A DNA stretch of 64,000 nt from Crambe crambe (GCA_963924555.1 OZ004583.1:4931501-4995500), one strand, 5' to 3'; positions 45,758-58,747 are shown, counted from the first letter of the stretch. Translations and numbers: made by a program. The notes: generated by a model not told the origin, from the sequence alone.

Positions 45758-46090
45758 GTGCACCTTGCACTAAAGCTTCTCTATATTATTGTAGGAGAGA
45801 TTTAGTGCACCTGGCACTAAATCCTCCCTATATTATTATAGGAGAGATTCAATGCACCTGGCACTAAATCCTCCCTATATTATTATAGGAGAGATTTATG
45901 GCACTAAATCCTCCCTATATTATTATAGGAGAGATTTAGTGCACCTTGCACTAAAGCTTCCCTATATATTGTAGGATAGATTTAACATTAATAATAGTGC
46001 TGTATTCCACTAGTAATATAGGAGAAATTTAGTGCCACATGTCACTAAATCTCCCCTATATATTATAGGGATTTATTTCATTTAGTGAAA
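45758..46090. repeat. Array of hairpin-forming tandem repeats
   Basis: About six units of roughly 45-60 bp built on CACTAAATCCTCCCTATATT ... AATATAGGAGAGATTTAGTG, so each unit is itself an inverted repeat around a TATATTATTATA-like centre. Unit lengths vary and the last ones degenerate. It lies just after the Ulp1 stop. Confidence 0.85.
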
Positions 46091-46607
46091 GTTTATATAT
46101 GCCCATTCACTCCAAGAGTATGTAAAGTGACTTGCAGCAGAGCAGAAATTATATTTCAAGGGATGCCTCTGGCCATACTGAACAAATGCACATCACATAT
46201 AGATGGTACCAAACTGAGACTGTCTGGTCATTGGGGAATTGGATTTACAAGCGGTCCATTCATGATGCATGATGCACAGATCATGACAGGTTTCATGTAG
46301 TGTTGTTTGCAAAGGTCGGAAGAACAGGTTCCATGTAGTGTTGTTTGCAACCAAAACAAACACTGATATTACCTTGAATGGTCACCCGAGTTTTCCAAGT
46401 ACACATCATTATGCATGCAATCAAGTTTGCCCACTACTCTTACTATTGCCAGCAACTCCAGGATATAGCTATGACACAGCAAGAAATGGATCCATTTTGT
46501 TATACTGCATGCATTCACTTGTTGCTGTGGAAAGGCTATGATTAGCATCCCTTTATTCTATACTGGTATACCAGTTTGTCCCTTAAGGCTTTACCACAAA
46601 ATGATGT

Positions 46608-47669
46608 ACGGTAGGGCGGGTTAATTTTGTCAGGAATAAAATTCGTCTATTTCACCGTTGGTATAAAGAGTTGAAATTTTATTCATCATAATTTTTACTG
46701 TCATAAATTTTTGTGCGCATTTACGCACATGGTAGATCGTCAATCGCGATCGCTTCGTGGCGAGAGCTAGCTAGAGACTGCTGTAAGAGAACTGTTCCAA
46801 AAGCTGCTCATGGCTCTTCCCTAATACTTTAAAGTTGCAGCTTGTAGGGATCTCTCCAATCTTGATGGACCATTGTCCGCTTTGACACCATCAAGGCTAT
46901 AGAAGCGGCTAACAGTTGAAGAGCAGGAAGAGTCTCAGGTTAAAAAAGAGAGGCCCATAGGCATATCTAACAAGGTTAGTTGGTTCTCGCCTACACTCCA
47001 GCTCCTCTCCTACAGCAGCAGCCCAAATAGCTTTGTATTCATCTTCAATGCACATGTGCGAAGATTTATCCGTTCAATTTTTTTCATAAGTATAACGATT
47101 CCGGATATGACAGAATTTTTTCCTAATGAAATTAATCTGCCCTATGGTATTGAAAGGATTCTATTGCCTTTTATTATGAAGAAACATGATGAATTGAAGT
47201 TACATCCTGTTTCCGAGGTCAAACCACTGATGAAATTTTAAAAAAATGTTTCTTAAAAATAATATTATATCCTCCCAAACTGAATCTTCTGAATCTAATA
47301 TGGCAGATTTATCACTCTCCATAAGGTGGACACCACAATATGCTACCAATGGCTTTAGCAGACTTAATTATGTTCTTCAGGGTTACACTTTGATTTCAGG
47401 CTTCTTGCTTCTCCCCCCTGAAGGTGTACTGACATGGCGATTCTAATCCTCCTTGAGGGAGATCTTCAGAATAGTGCCTATTCCCGGTGACTGTCTCTTT
47501 CATCAAAATCTGCAGCTGATATGACTACCTGTTGTTTGCACGTGTACACGTACTGACATGCATGCTAGGCATGCGCATCGGTAAAACCTGTGCCTGCGGT
47601 GCGCCCTGTCAAATTTTATCCCTGCCAAATTTGAAAGAGGTCAAACTGCCAAATTAATCCCCCACCATA
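46608..47669. mobile_element. Possible inverted-repeat element, about 1.06 kb
   Basis: The left edge (TACGGTAGGGCGGGTTAATT, then a GTCAGGAATAAAATT block) and the right edge (inverted ATGGTGGGGGATTAATTTGG, then GGCAGGGATAAAATTTGAC) are similar in reverse orientation. The interior has short open stretches without recognisable families. Weak evidence, because the arms are diverged. Confidence 0.35.
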
Positions 47670-47673
47670 TTAA

Positions 47674-48735
47674 AGTGCTATAAGGGAAAAAGCATTTCGT
47701 GAAATGAAAAAAGATGTAGGGATGACCACTGCTCAAAAAAGTAAGGAAACAAGAAGGATGGAAATGGGATCAATCTTTGTTCTGTATATCCAGCCAACAA
47801 TCCCTACATATACGTACATTACTACACTATAATCTGAAGTTACCCGACATATATGTAGGGATTGTTGGCTGGATATACAGAACAAAGATTGATCCCATTT
47901 CCATCCTTCTTGTTTCCTTACTTTTTTGAGCAGTGGTCATCCCTACATCTTTTTTCATTTCACGAAATGCCTTTTCCCTTACTTGTTCCTGGTCTTTTTT
48001 TCCTCTCTTTTATGGTTTTAGCTATGTATAAGAGTTCATTCTTCTATGCAGGGACAGATGAAAGAAGAATAGCACAGCAGCCCAATCATATTTATCAGGA
48101 GTCAAGGTGTAGTGTTATTGTTGAGCTATACTTGGAGGTCGAAGATGCTGAAATAGAGTCTACCGTGGTGAATCTAAATCCCCGAGTCGATACAGTAGTC
48201 TATCATCATTATCTAGAGCTAGCTAGAGACAGCTGAGTAATATTATAATTTCGAATAATTGGATATCAAATACATGCGCATGCGTATTATAGAAAAGATG
48301 GCTTCCTAATTGAATTAGTCGAGTGCTGTGCTCCGTAGTGTCTCCTTTTTCATCGACTCTTTTGAGGATCAACGAGTAGAAAAGATCGTAGTTCGTAGAA
48401 TTTGGAGTGGATTTATCCAGAAATAATAGCTGTAGCTTGAGCGGTTCGAGAGATATGGTTGTCTAAGAATAATAATAATAATAATAATAGAGAAGAAGAA
48501 GAATCCAGTGATTTACTTGCTTGCCGTATTTCTGAAACGGTAAGCTCCCTGGTCCTGTAACTTGGTCTACACATTGTAGTAGGCTCTAGTAGGCTGGATA
48601 ATCATTCACAGTAGCTTTTGTTAGGTCTAAGTGGGGGAACTAGAATTTCACTTTTGTATTAGTCTATAGGCGGCGCACGCGGCCGTCTGCGTCATCCCTA
48701 CATAGAGAGTGCTACCGCACTCTCTGATATGGTAG
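47674..48735. repeat. 1-kb interspersed repeat, copy 2 (inverted relative to copy 1)
   Basis: Begins with the foldback (about 47674-47985, arms around AAGATGTAGGGATGACCACT) and ends with the 22-bp hairpin at 48714-48735. The whole is the reverse complement of 1511-2540 with a few differences (for example a longer foldback arm and an (AAT)n instead of a TTC-rich tract). One arm has a long open frame (47862-48236) only because of the repeat; I do not call a gene. Confidence 0.8.
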
Positions 48736-50140
48736 TATACTTTACATTGCAATTATAACTAGGGAAATGTGCAACATTTGACAGCAAGCAAGAGAGCAAG
48801 TATTCCTATAGCTATTAGAGCTGATAGGCTCTAATTCATTTGTACTGAAAGACTGGATCACTATTTTCTTGCATGTGAATGACGTGGGAAAAAGTGTTCA
48901 ATTCTTCTTTCTGCATGTGGACCCTAGCTGATCTGCAGTCTTATAGAGGCACCTGCTACACTGAATGTGACAAGCTATCAAGCTAGTCAAGAGCACTCCA
49001 TCAGCAATAGTGAAGCAATTCCAGTTCTACAGTTTGTTGTTGTTGTTGTTATTGTTTTGTTGTTGTTGTTGTTGTTTTTGGGGGGTTGTGTTTTTTTCTC
49101 GGTAGCTACAGGTTTAGTCCTGAAATTCTAGCTAAAATATGGTAGCCAATATGGTGGAGGTGCAGCTGCTCAACATTTTTCAAGGGAGTCCAAGCAGAAA
49201 GTGACCAAGTCAACTGACTGCATTGAAGGATTGAAAAGTGAAGGTAATGTGAAAGTCTTGCCACAGGAACATTTGTACCATAGAATCCAGTTATATTTGA
49301 AGAAGGTTAGGGAGGAAGGAGGAGCTCTATCAGTTAGGATTGCAATGGCAGCTGGGCATGGAATTTTACAACAAAACCAAATTAGAGGAGTTTGGAAGGA
49401 AACCATCAATTTTTGACAACATCTAATTTCGGATACGATTATCTCATGAATGAGGAACAGTGACAAGCTGAATATTTGTAGTAGTAGAACCAATTAAGAT
49501 ATGTAAATGGGAAGCTGACAATAATCCTTCTTGATACAACAATCGCTAAAAGCGAGGTTAAAAACAACAACAACATGGGCTCCAGTTTAGCTAGAATTCA
49601 AGGGATAAAGTTGGTCGGAGTTTTAGCTCCTGATTCATTGCAGTTTGTTCACACTGGCTGTTAGAAAACAGCTGCTAAACTCGGTCAATTTTTTGGCTGA
49701 AGTGTATTAGGAGGAAGAAAATATTTCCCACAGGTGTAATACATGTAGCAAAAAAAAAAAAAAAGTTTTCTAAATATTCAATTTAATTTTGACTGGAGCA
49801 GTAGCTAGTTTCTGGAGATGAGGACAATAATAATATTCCACTGACACAGGCAGAAATGGCCAGTCTGCCAAATGTTACTAAATGTACAATTTCAAGCAAG
49901 ATGTTATAAGTTGTTAGAGCTTGTTAAAGTTTACAAGCTACATACAAAATGTACATGAAGCCTAATTTTCAAACCAAATTGAGGTTCAAATATGTTACCA
50001 TATAGCTGGAAATATTGATGGGAATTATATACGATTTCCTCATAAAAATACCAATGACAGTATTTAATTTGACGGAAGAGCACAAAATAAATAATGCGCG
50101 TGCGTTGCACATGTGTGCTGTGTACAGCTAGCTATCATCA
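48736..50140. other. Gene-free stretch with (TTG)n
   Basis: A TTG-rich microsatellite lies at about 49029-49082. Parts of 48790-48860 resemble, inverted, the segment around 4280-4440. No exon-like sequence was recognised. Confidence 0.45.
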
Positions 50141-50144
50141 TTTA

Positions 50145-50460
50145 GCATGGATGCCTTCGAGTTCTCTAGTTGCGTGAAGGGTCATCACGTCTAAGAAACC
50201 GTATGGACTCCAGTTCTTGGGGAAAAATTAGAGTGTAGAAGAGCTATCCTTATGCTGTTGCTGTTCTTAAGACGGCTGAAATTGTTGGACACATCCCTTG
50301 AAGGATTTCAGCCGCTTGTTCTCTCTTTCTTTGCAGTGATGGCTTTGCAGGTTCAAGGCACTACTCTCTAATTTACCCCAGGGAAGGTCTATCAGTTTGA
50401 CTTTCTCTCCAGCAAGCACACGTCTTTATCAGGCAGGACTGGATTCAGGACTGGATTCTC
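50145..50460 (+). pseudogene. HIRAN-like domain remnant
   Basis: Reading across two shifts gives ETVWTPVLGEKLECRR, then SYPYAVAVLKTAEIVGHIP, a stop, RISAACSLFLCSDG and SLIYPREGL. This YAVAV...VGHIP...S pattern resembles HIRAN-type domains (HIP116/Rad5 N-terminal), which recognise DNA ends and which I associate with many uncharacterised, often transposon-linked invertebrate proteins. It has in-frame stops and no neighbours. Confidence 0.45.
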
Positions 50461-51506
50461 TTTCTTCAGTAGAATACACTTCAGCAAAGACATACAGTAT
50501 GACAGCTGCATGTAGTGGTGTGCAATAAATGGCATGCAATATGTGCATGCGTACGTATTGCGCGAAGTTAATTAAACCATGTGACTTTTTGACGGTTTTA
50601 TTTTTGGTGATATGATACTTAAACCACCAAAGCGTCAAATTAAAACCTTTGTATACATTTCTGGCCATACAGTAGCAACCACATCAGTTGCAGCAAAGCA
50701 CTCGAGCCCCATGCCCAGCACAGGTGTGTAGAGGGCCAGGGGTATAAAATATCGTAGGCAAGATAATAACAATCATACACCCTCATCTGGATGTTTTGAA
50801 GGAGATCTAGACCATGATCTAAATTAAACAGTACTTCCTTCATAACAAGTTCCAACTTTTCAGATTCATACCCTTGAGCCTATATCCAAGCAATAAAAAT
50901 GCAAACACCTTCTATTAGTGTGTTGACCTGCTTTGAAACATTAGTTAGTGTGTCTATTTGCTTGTCCTTTAATTAACACTCTATCAGCTGTGTGGGTAGC
51001 ATGATGCTTTCTTGATTTTTGACTTGTAGATTTAGAAATAAATGCTTTGTTCAAGAGTTATGGTACTTTATGCTTACCTCAAAGACTGCTGGGATAACTT
51101 AAGGAAGGGAAATTTACTAATGAAGTAAGCCAGTAGACTTCTAACCGACATGAGAGTGTGGCAAAGCTAAGAAGCAACTTTCTATACAGTGGCATAGGAA
51201 GATGATTTAAAGACTTCCTAGGAAAATTTTGATTTAACCTGATTCAGACTTCAGAAGCGCAAAATAAGAGAATGAAAATTAAGCTCTCAAATCACCAAGC
51301 TGGACTGGCCCTTATGGGGTAGCTATGTTTGCTAACTTGTTACCACATACACAATATTCACATACTTACAGATTCAAAATTCATAAAACTTTCTGTACAT
51401 AATATGCACAGTATGTGAAACGTAATGAAACTATGCATGACTGTAATAGCAGCAACATTACCCCTTTAAGTTTTAATAGGCAGTTATTGGTGTGTGTAAG
51501 TCTCAC

Positions 51507-54500
51507 CTTTGACATACTTGGTGGTAACATCCTCAGTAAGTGCATCGTAACCTGTACACCTGAGTGCCCAGGCCAATCTCTCCCAATCAATAGCAGGGTT
51601 AAGACGTACCATGATCTCAGCTAAGGCTTTTTTTGGTGTAGCATTCTCACTTGACTCGATTCTTTCCATTAGCGAATCAGGAAGAAATAGGTTTCGTGCC
51701 ACTTTCTCCCAATCTTCCACTTCCTCCAACACCTTGTTTATTCTCTCAATGCTGAAGTTGGAATCTGTCAATGATGAAATGAAGATGTACAGGTATAATT
51801 ATTCCAACATGATTACTCAAAAACTAAGTGACTATCCCATGCATTGTAGAATGAGAATTAGAATAGTATTGTGCACATAGCTACACATCATACATGAGTC
51901 AATAAATTTCCCCTACAGCATGTGCACACCTGTACTGATCATTCTGGCTATAGCTGTAATGGATCACTAAAAACAACTAACTCACCTCTAGTACAATAAT
52001 CACAAGCTTTAATGGCCACATCTACATCTTCATAGAGTGCAGCTGCAGCAATTGCCTTCCAAGGTTGATCTGGATGGCTACTGATGTAACACATGGCAGC
52101 TGCCTTCACTTGCTGCTCCACACTGGGTATACAGGACTTAATACGATTCATTAGATCATAAAATGGTCTGCCCCAATCGGAATCTTCCACTCTGGATATA
52201 ATTCTCAACGATGACTCCTTTGCACTCATCAGTACAGTCGTCAGGTTCTCAACTGTCATTGTGGGGTCTGCAGGGGAAACTTGATTACAGCTAGAACTGA
52301 ATGGAAATAATGACCTATGACACAATAGCTACTTTAATCACTTAAAGGGAATTGTCTATGGAAGGGATAGTTTGTGTCATGAAACCATAGAGTCATTTTG
52401 GATTCCACTGTATCCCATATGAACCATACACTGCAATTTAGTTGCTATGGCATGTACACATGCTATTGAGATCTTACAACTTTAACAAAGCATGGAAAGG
52501 GTTTTAATAGAGGGTACAAAGTTGAATTCAAGTGATCCATATACACTGTTTGAGAATAAGTGTGTTCTAATTGTATTGCAGCCATACAGCTAGCTGATGG
52601 GATGTAATAGTTGACAGAGTCAGTCACTATGAAATAGAAACAAGTTCCACTCAACACTTAATACAGTTCTTAAAATAATCTGAGAATACAATCATCTAAT
52701 GAATCAATCCGGCTGAGCCAATTACAAAAACTCTGAGGAGTATGCCATGGGTAGAATCTTAATAAAGATATTGGCTAGCACACAGTAAGTCAATTAGTCT
52801 AAAGTTAGGAGAGGGATGTGTGTGATGGAATAGGGGATTTCCCCTAAATTACCTGTCACTGGCTCTGCAAAGTTTCTGATGCTGTCAGCATACTTGCATT
52901 GATCCATTGTATCCATTATGCTTATGAGTTGTCTCCATGTAGTGATAGCTTTAGCAGTCAGGAATTCTTCCAAAGAGTAGTAGTAGTGGTAGTCCTCCTT
53001 CTCCAGAAGTACATAATTTCTTCACATTCTCAACAGAGAAATCTGATCCTAAAAGAGAATAATATTATTTAGTCGGGATTCTAAGCATGCACGTATGCAG
53101 GGCCTAAATTTTTAATACTCCAGGAACTACAATTCTAAGTGTCAGTTCTGATATCAGTAGGGATGGCAGGTCAAAGGTCATTAAGACTGTATAAACTAAA
53201 AACTCTTCTTTCTCTTCTACCCTTATTCCACAGGTTCTCACAAGTCCTAGCCCAATCTCTACATCTACACAGAAGACAGGACAATATTCAATAATCTAAA
53301 ATTCATTCAATAACATTTGAAAAAAAAAACGATTTCAAAAATTGACTTTTGTTCTGTTATTTAACATAATAATAATAATAATAAATAAGATCGACGTACT
53401 GACTAACTGGCTATAGTCATCAGAATTCTGTTCGGGCCATCTGTTAGAGCGGCACCTAGAGGCTGATCTTTTGCTATTAGTTTCACTACAGTTCCATTTC
53501 ACAATTCAGTGATTATGGAGCACTAGCTAATCTTTCTTCGCCATTTTAAGGGCGGGGGCCACGTAGGTGCGCGCTAGATAGAGCTGTTCAGCTTTGACTT
53601 TAGATAGCTATTTCTTGTGTTTCAGTCATTCCTCAGCACAGATTCTCATCCTACACATAGTCAGTACTTAGCTCTGTACAGTTGACTCACTTCACCATGC
53701 CAGTGCCTCCAACCTGTCAGTGTGAACTTTCATAGGCTTTAAATATGAAGGACAGTCCTTAATTTTTAGACTTTGTCCTTCGTCCTTCAATGGCTTGCTA
53801 CTGCCCTATTGTTTGTCCTTAAAGTTGTCTAGATATGAAAACTCAAAACTGTAAGCTTGAAGTTGTAGTTACAGCACATTATAATTATTATGGCCAATAT
53901 GCAATTCAGGCTCTGCTTGGCATGTGCAAGGTCAGCTGCTCTATTTATAGCTATGATGTCAGTGTTGTGTATGCACTGCCAGAGCCGGAGCAAGCTCATT
54001 CATTTGTACTGGTACGGCCATGCATCTGGGGGAAGCCCTCCAGTAAAAAATTTAATTGATTCGATTTCTATCTGGTATGATCTAGGCAATGCCACGTACC
54101 AACTTATAAGTCATTGTTATTACTCAAATTACATACACACATGCTGAATGGTGGTATGGCCATGGCCATACCAGCCGTAGCAGTGCCTCTGGCCATGACT
54201 GCTTGCAAATTGACATGTATAAAATTATAACACACAATTTATTCCATTAATATGGGTGTGGTTGGGGCGTGGTTATGTCAATTAGGGGCGTGATGATTAT
54301 TGAATTATTAATGGGTATGGTTTGTGTCCTTAAAGCATTTTTAGAAAAGTTGGAGCCTACAAACTTTGATTTCAGGCTCCCATTTTCTCTAGAATTCTAG
54401 CGATTCAGTTACTTAATGCTATAATGTGAAATGTATAAGTTAAATTTCTTGAGTAGCTACTTTTAGACAGATATTTAAGTAAAAATACTTTAGGAGTCTG

Positions 54501-57500
54501 CCATGCACACAGGTCATTAGCTATACATTGCTGTTATTGTAAAGTTTGATATTGACTAATTGTTGATCACTACGTACCTACATAAGAGGAAGATAATAAA
54601 TAGGTTATGTTATGAATTTATTGCAAAAATGCAGTGCCACCACCTGCCCCCCCCCCCCCCCCCTCCCAACAGGGACCGGTAATACTGTATTACATACTCA
54701 AATTAATGTAACATTCTTACTTAAATCCCTGCAATCCAATGCCATTGCCATATCCCGCTCCCCCTCCCACCTTTCGCCCAAGTATCCCAACTGGTAATAC
54801 TGATACAAATCCAGTGCCACCACCTGCCCCCCCCCCCCCCCCCCCCAACTTGGACCGGTAATACTGTATTACATACTCAAATTATTAAATGTAATATTCT
54901 TACTTAAATTTCTGAAGAGCACATCCCCCTTCCACTGGTAATGCAGGTATCTGCACACATCACCAAATGTAACACTGTTATTCTACTCAATCCAGTGCCT
55001 TTGCCATATCCCTTCCCCCCTACCGAGGGGGTAGGAAGGGGGGAGGCAACGATTCATGCCCAAATTGCCCTTCCCTCGTGAGTATGAAATACCTATGATA
55101 CTATTTCATCACCTTATGAAATTGCAGAATTGAATTATTGGCGTGCATCGTGTAAGTCAAAATAATTATTACAATCACTATTCCACCTACATAGCTCAGC
55201 TACTTCTCTTTTCCAGTGCACTTCCACTACCATACTTAGAAAGTGGATGCAGGTAAGTCAAACAGCAACATTACAAAAAATCATTAATCTTTCATCTAAA
55301 TTATCCCATGAAACAGAAAAACATCTCAAGGCGCCAGGCAAGTGTAAACCTGGCATTTCAGTATTTCAGTTCATTATACCAATTGCTTTATATATTTGCA
55401 GAACTGACTGATTAAAATTATTATTGCAATAAACATCGCGATATTACCTCATAAAAGGGGTGTGGTCACTAAAAATTAGCATTTCTCCTCATGATACACC
55501 TGCACAGGGGTGTGGCCATTTGATGGCATCCACTATAATTATAATCACTACACCAAATATGCACAGCCACTGCATAAACTCATCCCCCATACTCTCCTCC
55601 CTCAAGCAAGACATACGTACCATCTCAATAATTATTTCAGTGATCACATACGTAATAATTAGCTAATGCTGTTGCACTTTAAAATGTTCACTCCTTTCAG
55701 TACTCCATTACACTGCAGATGATCATCCTTCAAGGTGGTCATAGCTACTCTCCTCCCTGAACAGAATGAAATACTACAAAATTTCATTCAAGGGAGGAGC
55801 ATTATACCTTAAATATCTATCAATTTTCATAATCACAAAGAAAAAGAATGGAAACAAGTGAATGCAAAAAATTTCTTAGAAATAAAAATGTGAAGTAGGG
55901 ATGGCCCCAAATTTAGCACATAGCTATTACAACTGCAGCTTCATTATGAAACCAAGTTATATGCCCCAAAAATCTAGCTGCACTGCAACATCAAAGCAGT
56001 AGCTATGGCCCCAAAATCTAGCTGGAATATGTACTATAACTGCATGCAAGAGAGTGAACTTAGTGAAGTAATCCCTTACCCATCACCAAGTACGAGATAC
56101 TATTCCTACTTCACTCCCATGACAGGCAAAGGGAGTGAAATAGGAATAGTATCTCGTACTTGGTGATGGGTAAGGGATTACTTCACTAAGTTCACTCTCT
56201 TGCATGCAGTTATAGTACATATTCCAGCTAGATTTTGGGGCCATAGCTACTGCTTTGATGTTGCAGTGCAGCTAGATTTTTGGGGCATATAACTTGGTTT
56301 CATAATGAAGCTACAGTTGTAATAGCTATGTGCTAAATTTGGGGCCATCCCTACTTCACATTTTTATTTCTAAGAAATTTTTTGCATTCATTAGATAAGT
56401 ATGAATGCTATTAATATTATGCATATGAGAAATCTTATAGGAATCCCATTCCTTAGGTTATATAGGCTAATGAGATTCTAGTGGCCACATGGTCATACCA
56501 AAAAGTTAAGTCCTGATATAGTCCACTTAGATTTCACTTGATAAGTCAAAAGACAACTCAGAGTTTCTAAACTATAGCCAGCCACTCACATCAAGATCAT
56601 TACATTCCTGGATCCTATATGGATCATGTCAATACTACTAGAATTTCTTACACTGTTAGCTTACAAAGTATCAACAAGAAATGTATCCCTCACCATTAGG
56701 AAGGTACTTTGATGCCTGTTCAGCTGCAATCTCCTCCCCACAGTGAGACAGTGCTGTGATCACATTCCCCCAGGTCACATAGGGGCACACATGGACTAGG
56801 TGATGAACAAGGGCTCCTTTCTGATCGTGAGCAGACTTGATCTGTGATATAGTATGGTCATCGATCCCCATGTACTTTGATATGGTCTCCCAGTCCTCCA
56901 CCTCGTTTAATATCTCACTTAACAACTCAGCAGTAAATGTTGGATCAGCTAAGAGGAAAAAGTAGTCTCAAGTGTATGCCCAGGAACAGTGATGACTACG
57001 TATGTCGTACTCATCACTTTATTTATATGTATCATATAGCACTAAATTTTCATGGTTTTGCAATAGAAGTGTAAACCTCTAATTATTTTTCAATACCACC
57101 AAATCTGCAAAACCCATGAAAAATTCCTACAATATGGTAGCTTACTGTCCCCTGACCTTTTGAGAAGTTAGTCATGGCACACTCAGCAGCCTTCATCTCT
57201 CCAACTTCATAGAGCAGTAGGGATAATAACTTCCAAGAGGGACAACCATGACTGGTTATGTAAAGAGAGGCAGCAGCTCGTATCTTCTCCTCTCCACTTA
57301 GGGATGAGATGCGGAAGGAAAAAAACAAAGGAGAGCCACCAATAGAATTGTCCTGTTTCTCCAGCACTGATGACACATCTCCCTCTATCTGCATGAGTAC
57401 TGCTGCTACATTCTCTACACTCAAGGTGGATTCTACAGGAGTAAACACAGCATGTTGAAGTACAACCATGCAGGTTAGGTGCTATTCAGATGCCTGCATG

Positions 57501-58747
57501 TATGAATGAATCACACTCATCAAGACTTAGTGAAGTCTGCATGTGCTCATGCAGTCATCCTTGTATGTCTCATGCAAACATTTCTCATAAGATAATGCAT
57601 GGAGGCAAAGTATAGAGCTCATAAAGTTCATATTGTGTAGCATTTTATTTTCAAGGAGCAAAAACTTTTTTAAAACAAATACTCAAATCTTCCTACCAGT
57701 GCCACCTGGCTGCATGGGTACTGATACTAATTGTCAGTACTGAATCTGCAGCTGATTAAGTTTCTTGTGACTGTTAATTGCTCAGCCTTGCCATTTTCAT
57801 TCTGGGTGCACATTATTTAGAGTACTGTGCAGCAATTAGCTGGATTGATATTTGATACAAATGTAGGTATGCATAGAGGCTGAGTTTTAAGTATGGTGAG
57901 CATGAATTGACTATAGTCAGAGCAGCAAGAAAACTAGAACACACGAATGAATATGCACATATGTATGAATATAGCCTGCTGCATAAGGGGTAGGTGCCAA
58001 GATTTGTTAAAATACTAGATGGTCAATCTGCAAAAGTTGTACAGTGGAACCTCCAATAAAGGACCCTCCAAGAAAAGGACAACCTCCCAACAAAGGATGC
58101 TCCTTTGGGCCCCTTTCCCATAGCATTAGTACATTTTTAACCTCCGAGAAAAGGATAACCTCTCTGCAAAAACAAAGTGGCTGATCCCAAAGTGTCCTTT
58201 ACTCGGAGGTTCCATTGTAATGAAAATTGAGCTCCTCCATTACAAATTACTATGTAGTATCTATAGGTGGGCATTAATATAAGGGGTCATGATGGCAAAA
58301 TAAAGTTATCTTGGCAATGGACTCTTCCAGATGATCATCACCCTGACATGCTTCAAACAATGTTCAAATTTATGCAACTTTCTCAGGACTTCAAGCTAAA
58401 GTCAGGTCACACACAGAGAGACCTGAACTCTGGGCTATAATAATATCAGCTAACAATACAGTCATGCATGACGATCATACCTTGTGGTGGCTCAGCAAAC
58501 TTTCTGATGTTATCAGCAACATACAGTGGTCCTTCATAATCATCCTCAACTTCTATTACATCGAGAGCCCAAATAAGTCTCCTCCATGAAGGAGGTGCTC
58601 CCTTTCCTGTTAGCCAGGCACCAATAACCTCTTCAACACTAGATGCAGGAGCATTTTTCACTGCTAATTGTTCTTTCAATGCTGCTGCCTCTACCTCCAG
58701 TATTTGTGGGATGTACTTGGTGATGTTAGGTAGAGTCAACTGTGGGA
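51507..58747 (-). CDS. Tandem death-fold domain protein, six domain exons in two A-B-C rounds (partial)
   Basis: Domain exons in transcript order: A 58747-58481, B 57432-57157, C 56948-56694, A' 53048-52853, B' 52267-51986, C' 51764-51507. Each has a clean acceptor and donor; all but A' are multiples of three and begin and end in phase 1. C and C' are classic death domains: EILNEVEDWETISKYMGI / KVLEEVEDWEKVARNLFL, then a W..V..AL helix. A carries WLTGKGAPPSWRRLIWALD and ADNIRKFAEP; A' keeps only the second part and is frameshifted. B and B' share TVENLTTVLM / SVENVAAVLM and an ISSHPDQPWKAI-type core. Death folds build signalling assemblies in cell death and innate immunity. No first or last exon was identified; the pogo element at 59.2 kb sits in the upstream flank. 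Whether all six belong to one transcript is inferred from order, phase and strand. Confidence 0.7.
53049..54611. other. Gene-free stretch
   Basis: AT-rich sequence with a short (AAT)n at about 53370. Open frames at 53835-54147 overlap each other and show no family resemblance. Confidence 0.4.
54632..54920. repeat. Tandem repeat with poly-C tracts
   Basis: Two units, from 54632 and 54812. Each opens AGTGCCACCACCTGCC plus a C run of about 18-20, then GACCGGTAATACTGTATTAC and TACTTAAAT. A third, weaker echo runs to about 55030. Confidence 0.8.
55859..56390. repeat. 532-bp near-perfect palindrome
   Basis: The left arm from 55859 (TGAATGCAAAAAATTTCTTA) and the right arm ending 56390 are near-exact reverse complements of about 255 bp each around a short spacer near 56125. 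Arms contain GTGAAGTAGGGATGG and AAGTACGAGATACTATTCC. No open frame. Likely a foldback transposable element; it lies in the intron between death-fold exons C and A'. Confidence 0.9.
58042..58217. mobile_element. mariner-type MITE with TA flanks
   Basis: Ends CAGTGGAACCTCC and inverted CAATGGAACCTCC, with TA directly outside both ends (58040-58041 and 58218-58219). The interior shows repeated AAAGGAC/GTCCTTT. Related to 11236-11392. It lies in the intron after exon A. Confidence 0.7.

Noticed and set aside
45758-46090. CRISPR-like array
   Set aside because: The units are adjacent inverted repeats without unique spacers, in an animal genome.
47862-48236. 124-codon open frame on the plus strand
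   Set aside because: It lies entirely within the dispersed 1-kb repeat and its foldback; the other copy does not conserve a protein.
49170-49493. Opposed open frames on both strands near 49.2-49.5 kb
   Set aside because: No conserved motif, no splice signals, and both strands are open by chance.
50640-50879. Possible terminal exon of the death-fold gene with a hydrophobic end
   Set aside because: There is an acceptor, but the phase-1 frame required by exon C' hits a stop within a few codons; the open frame needs phase 0.
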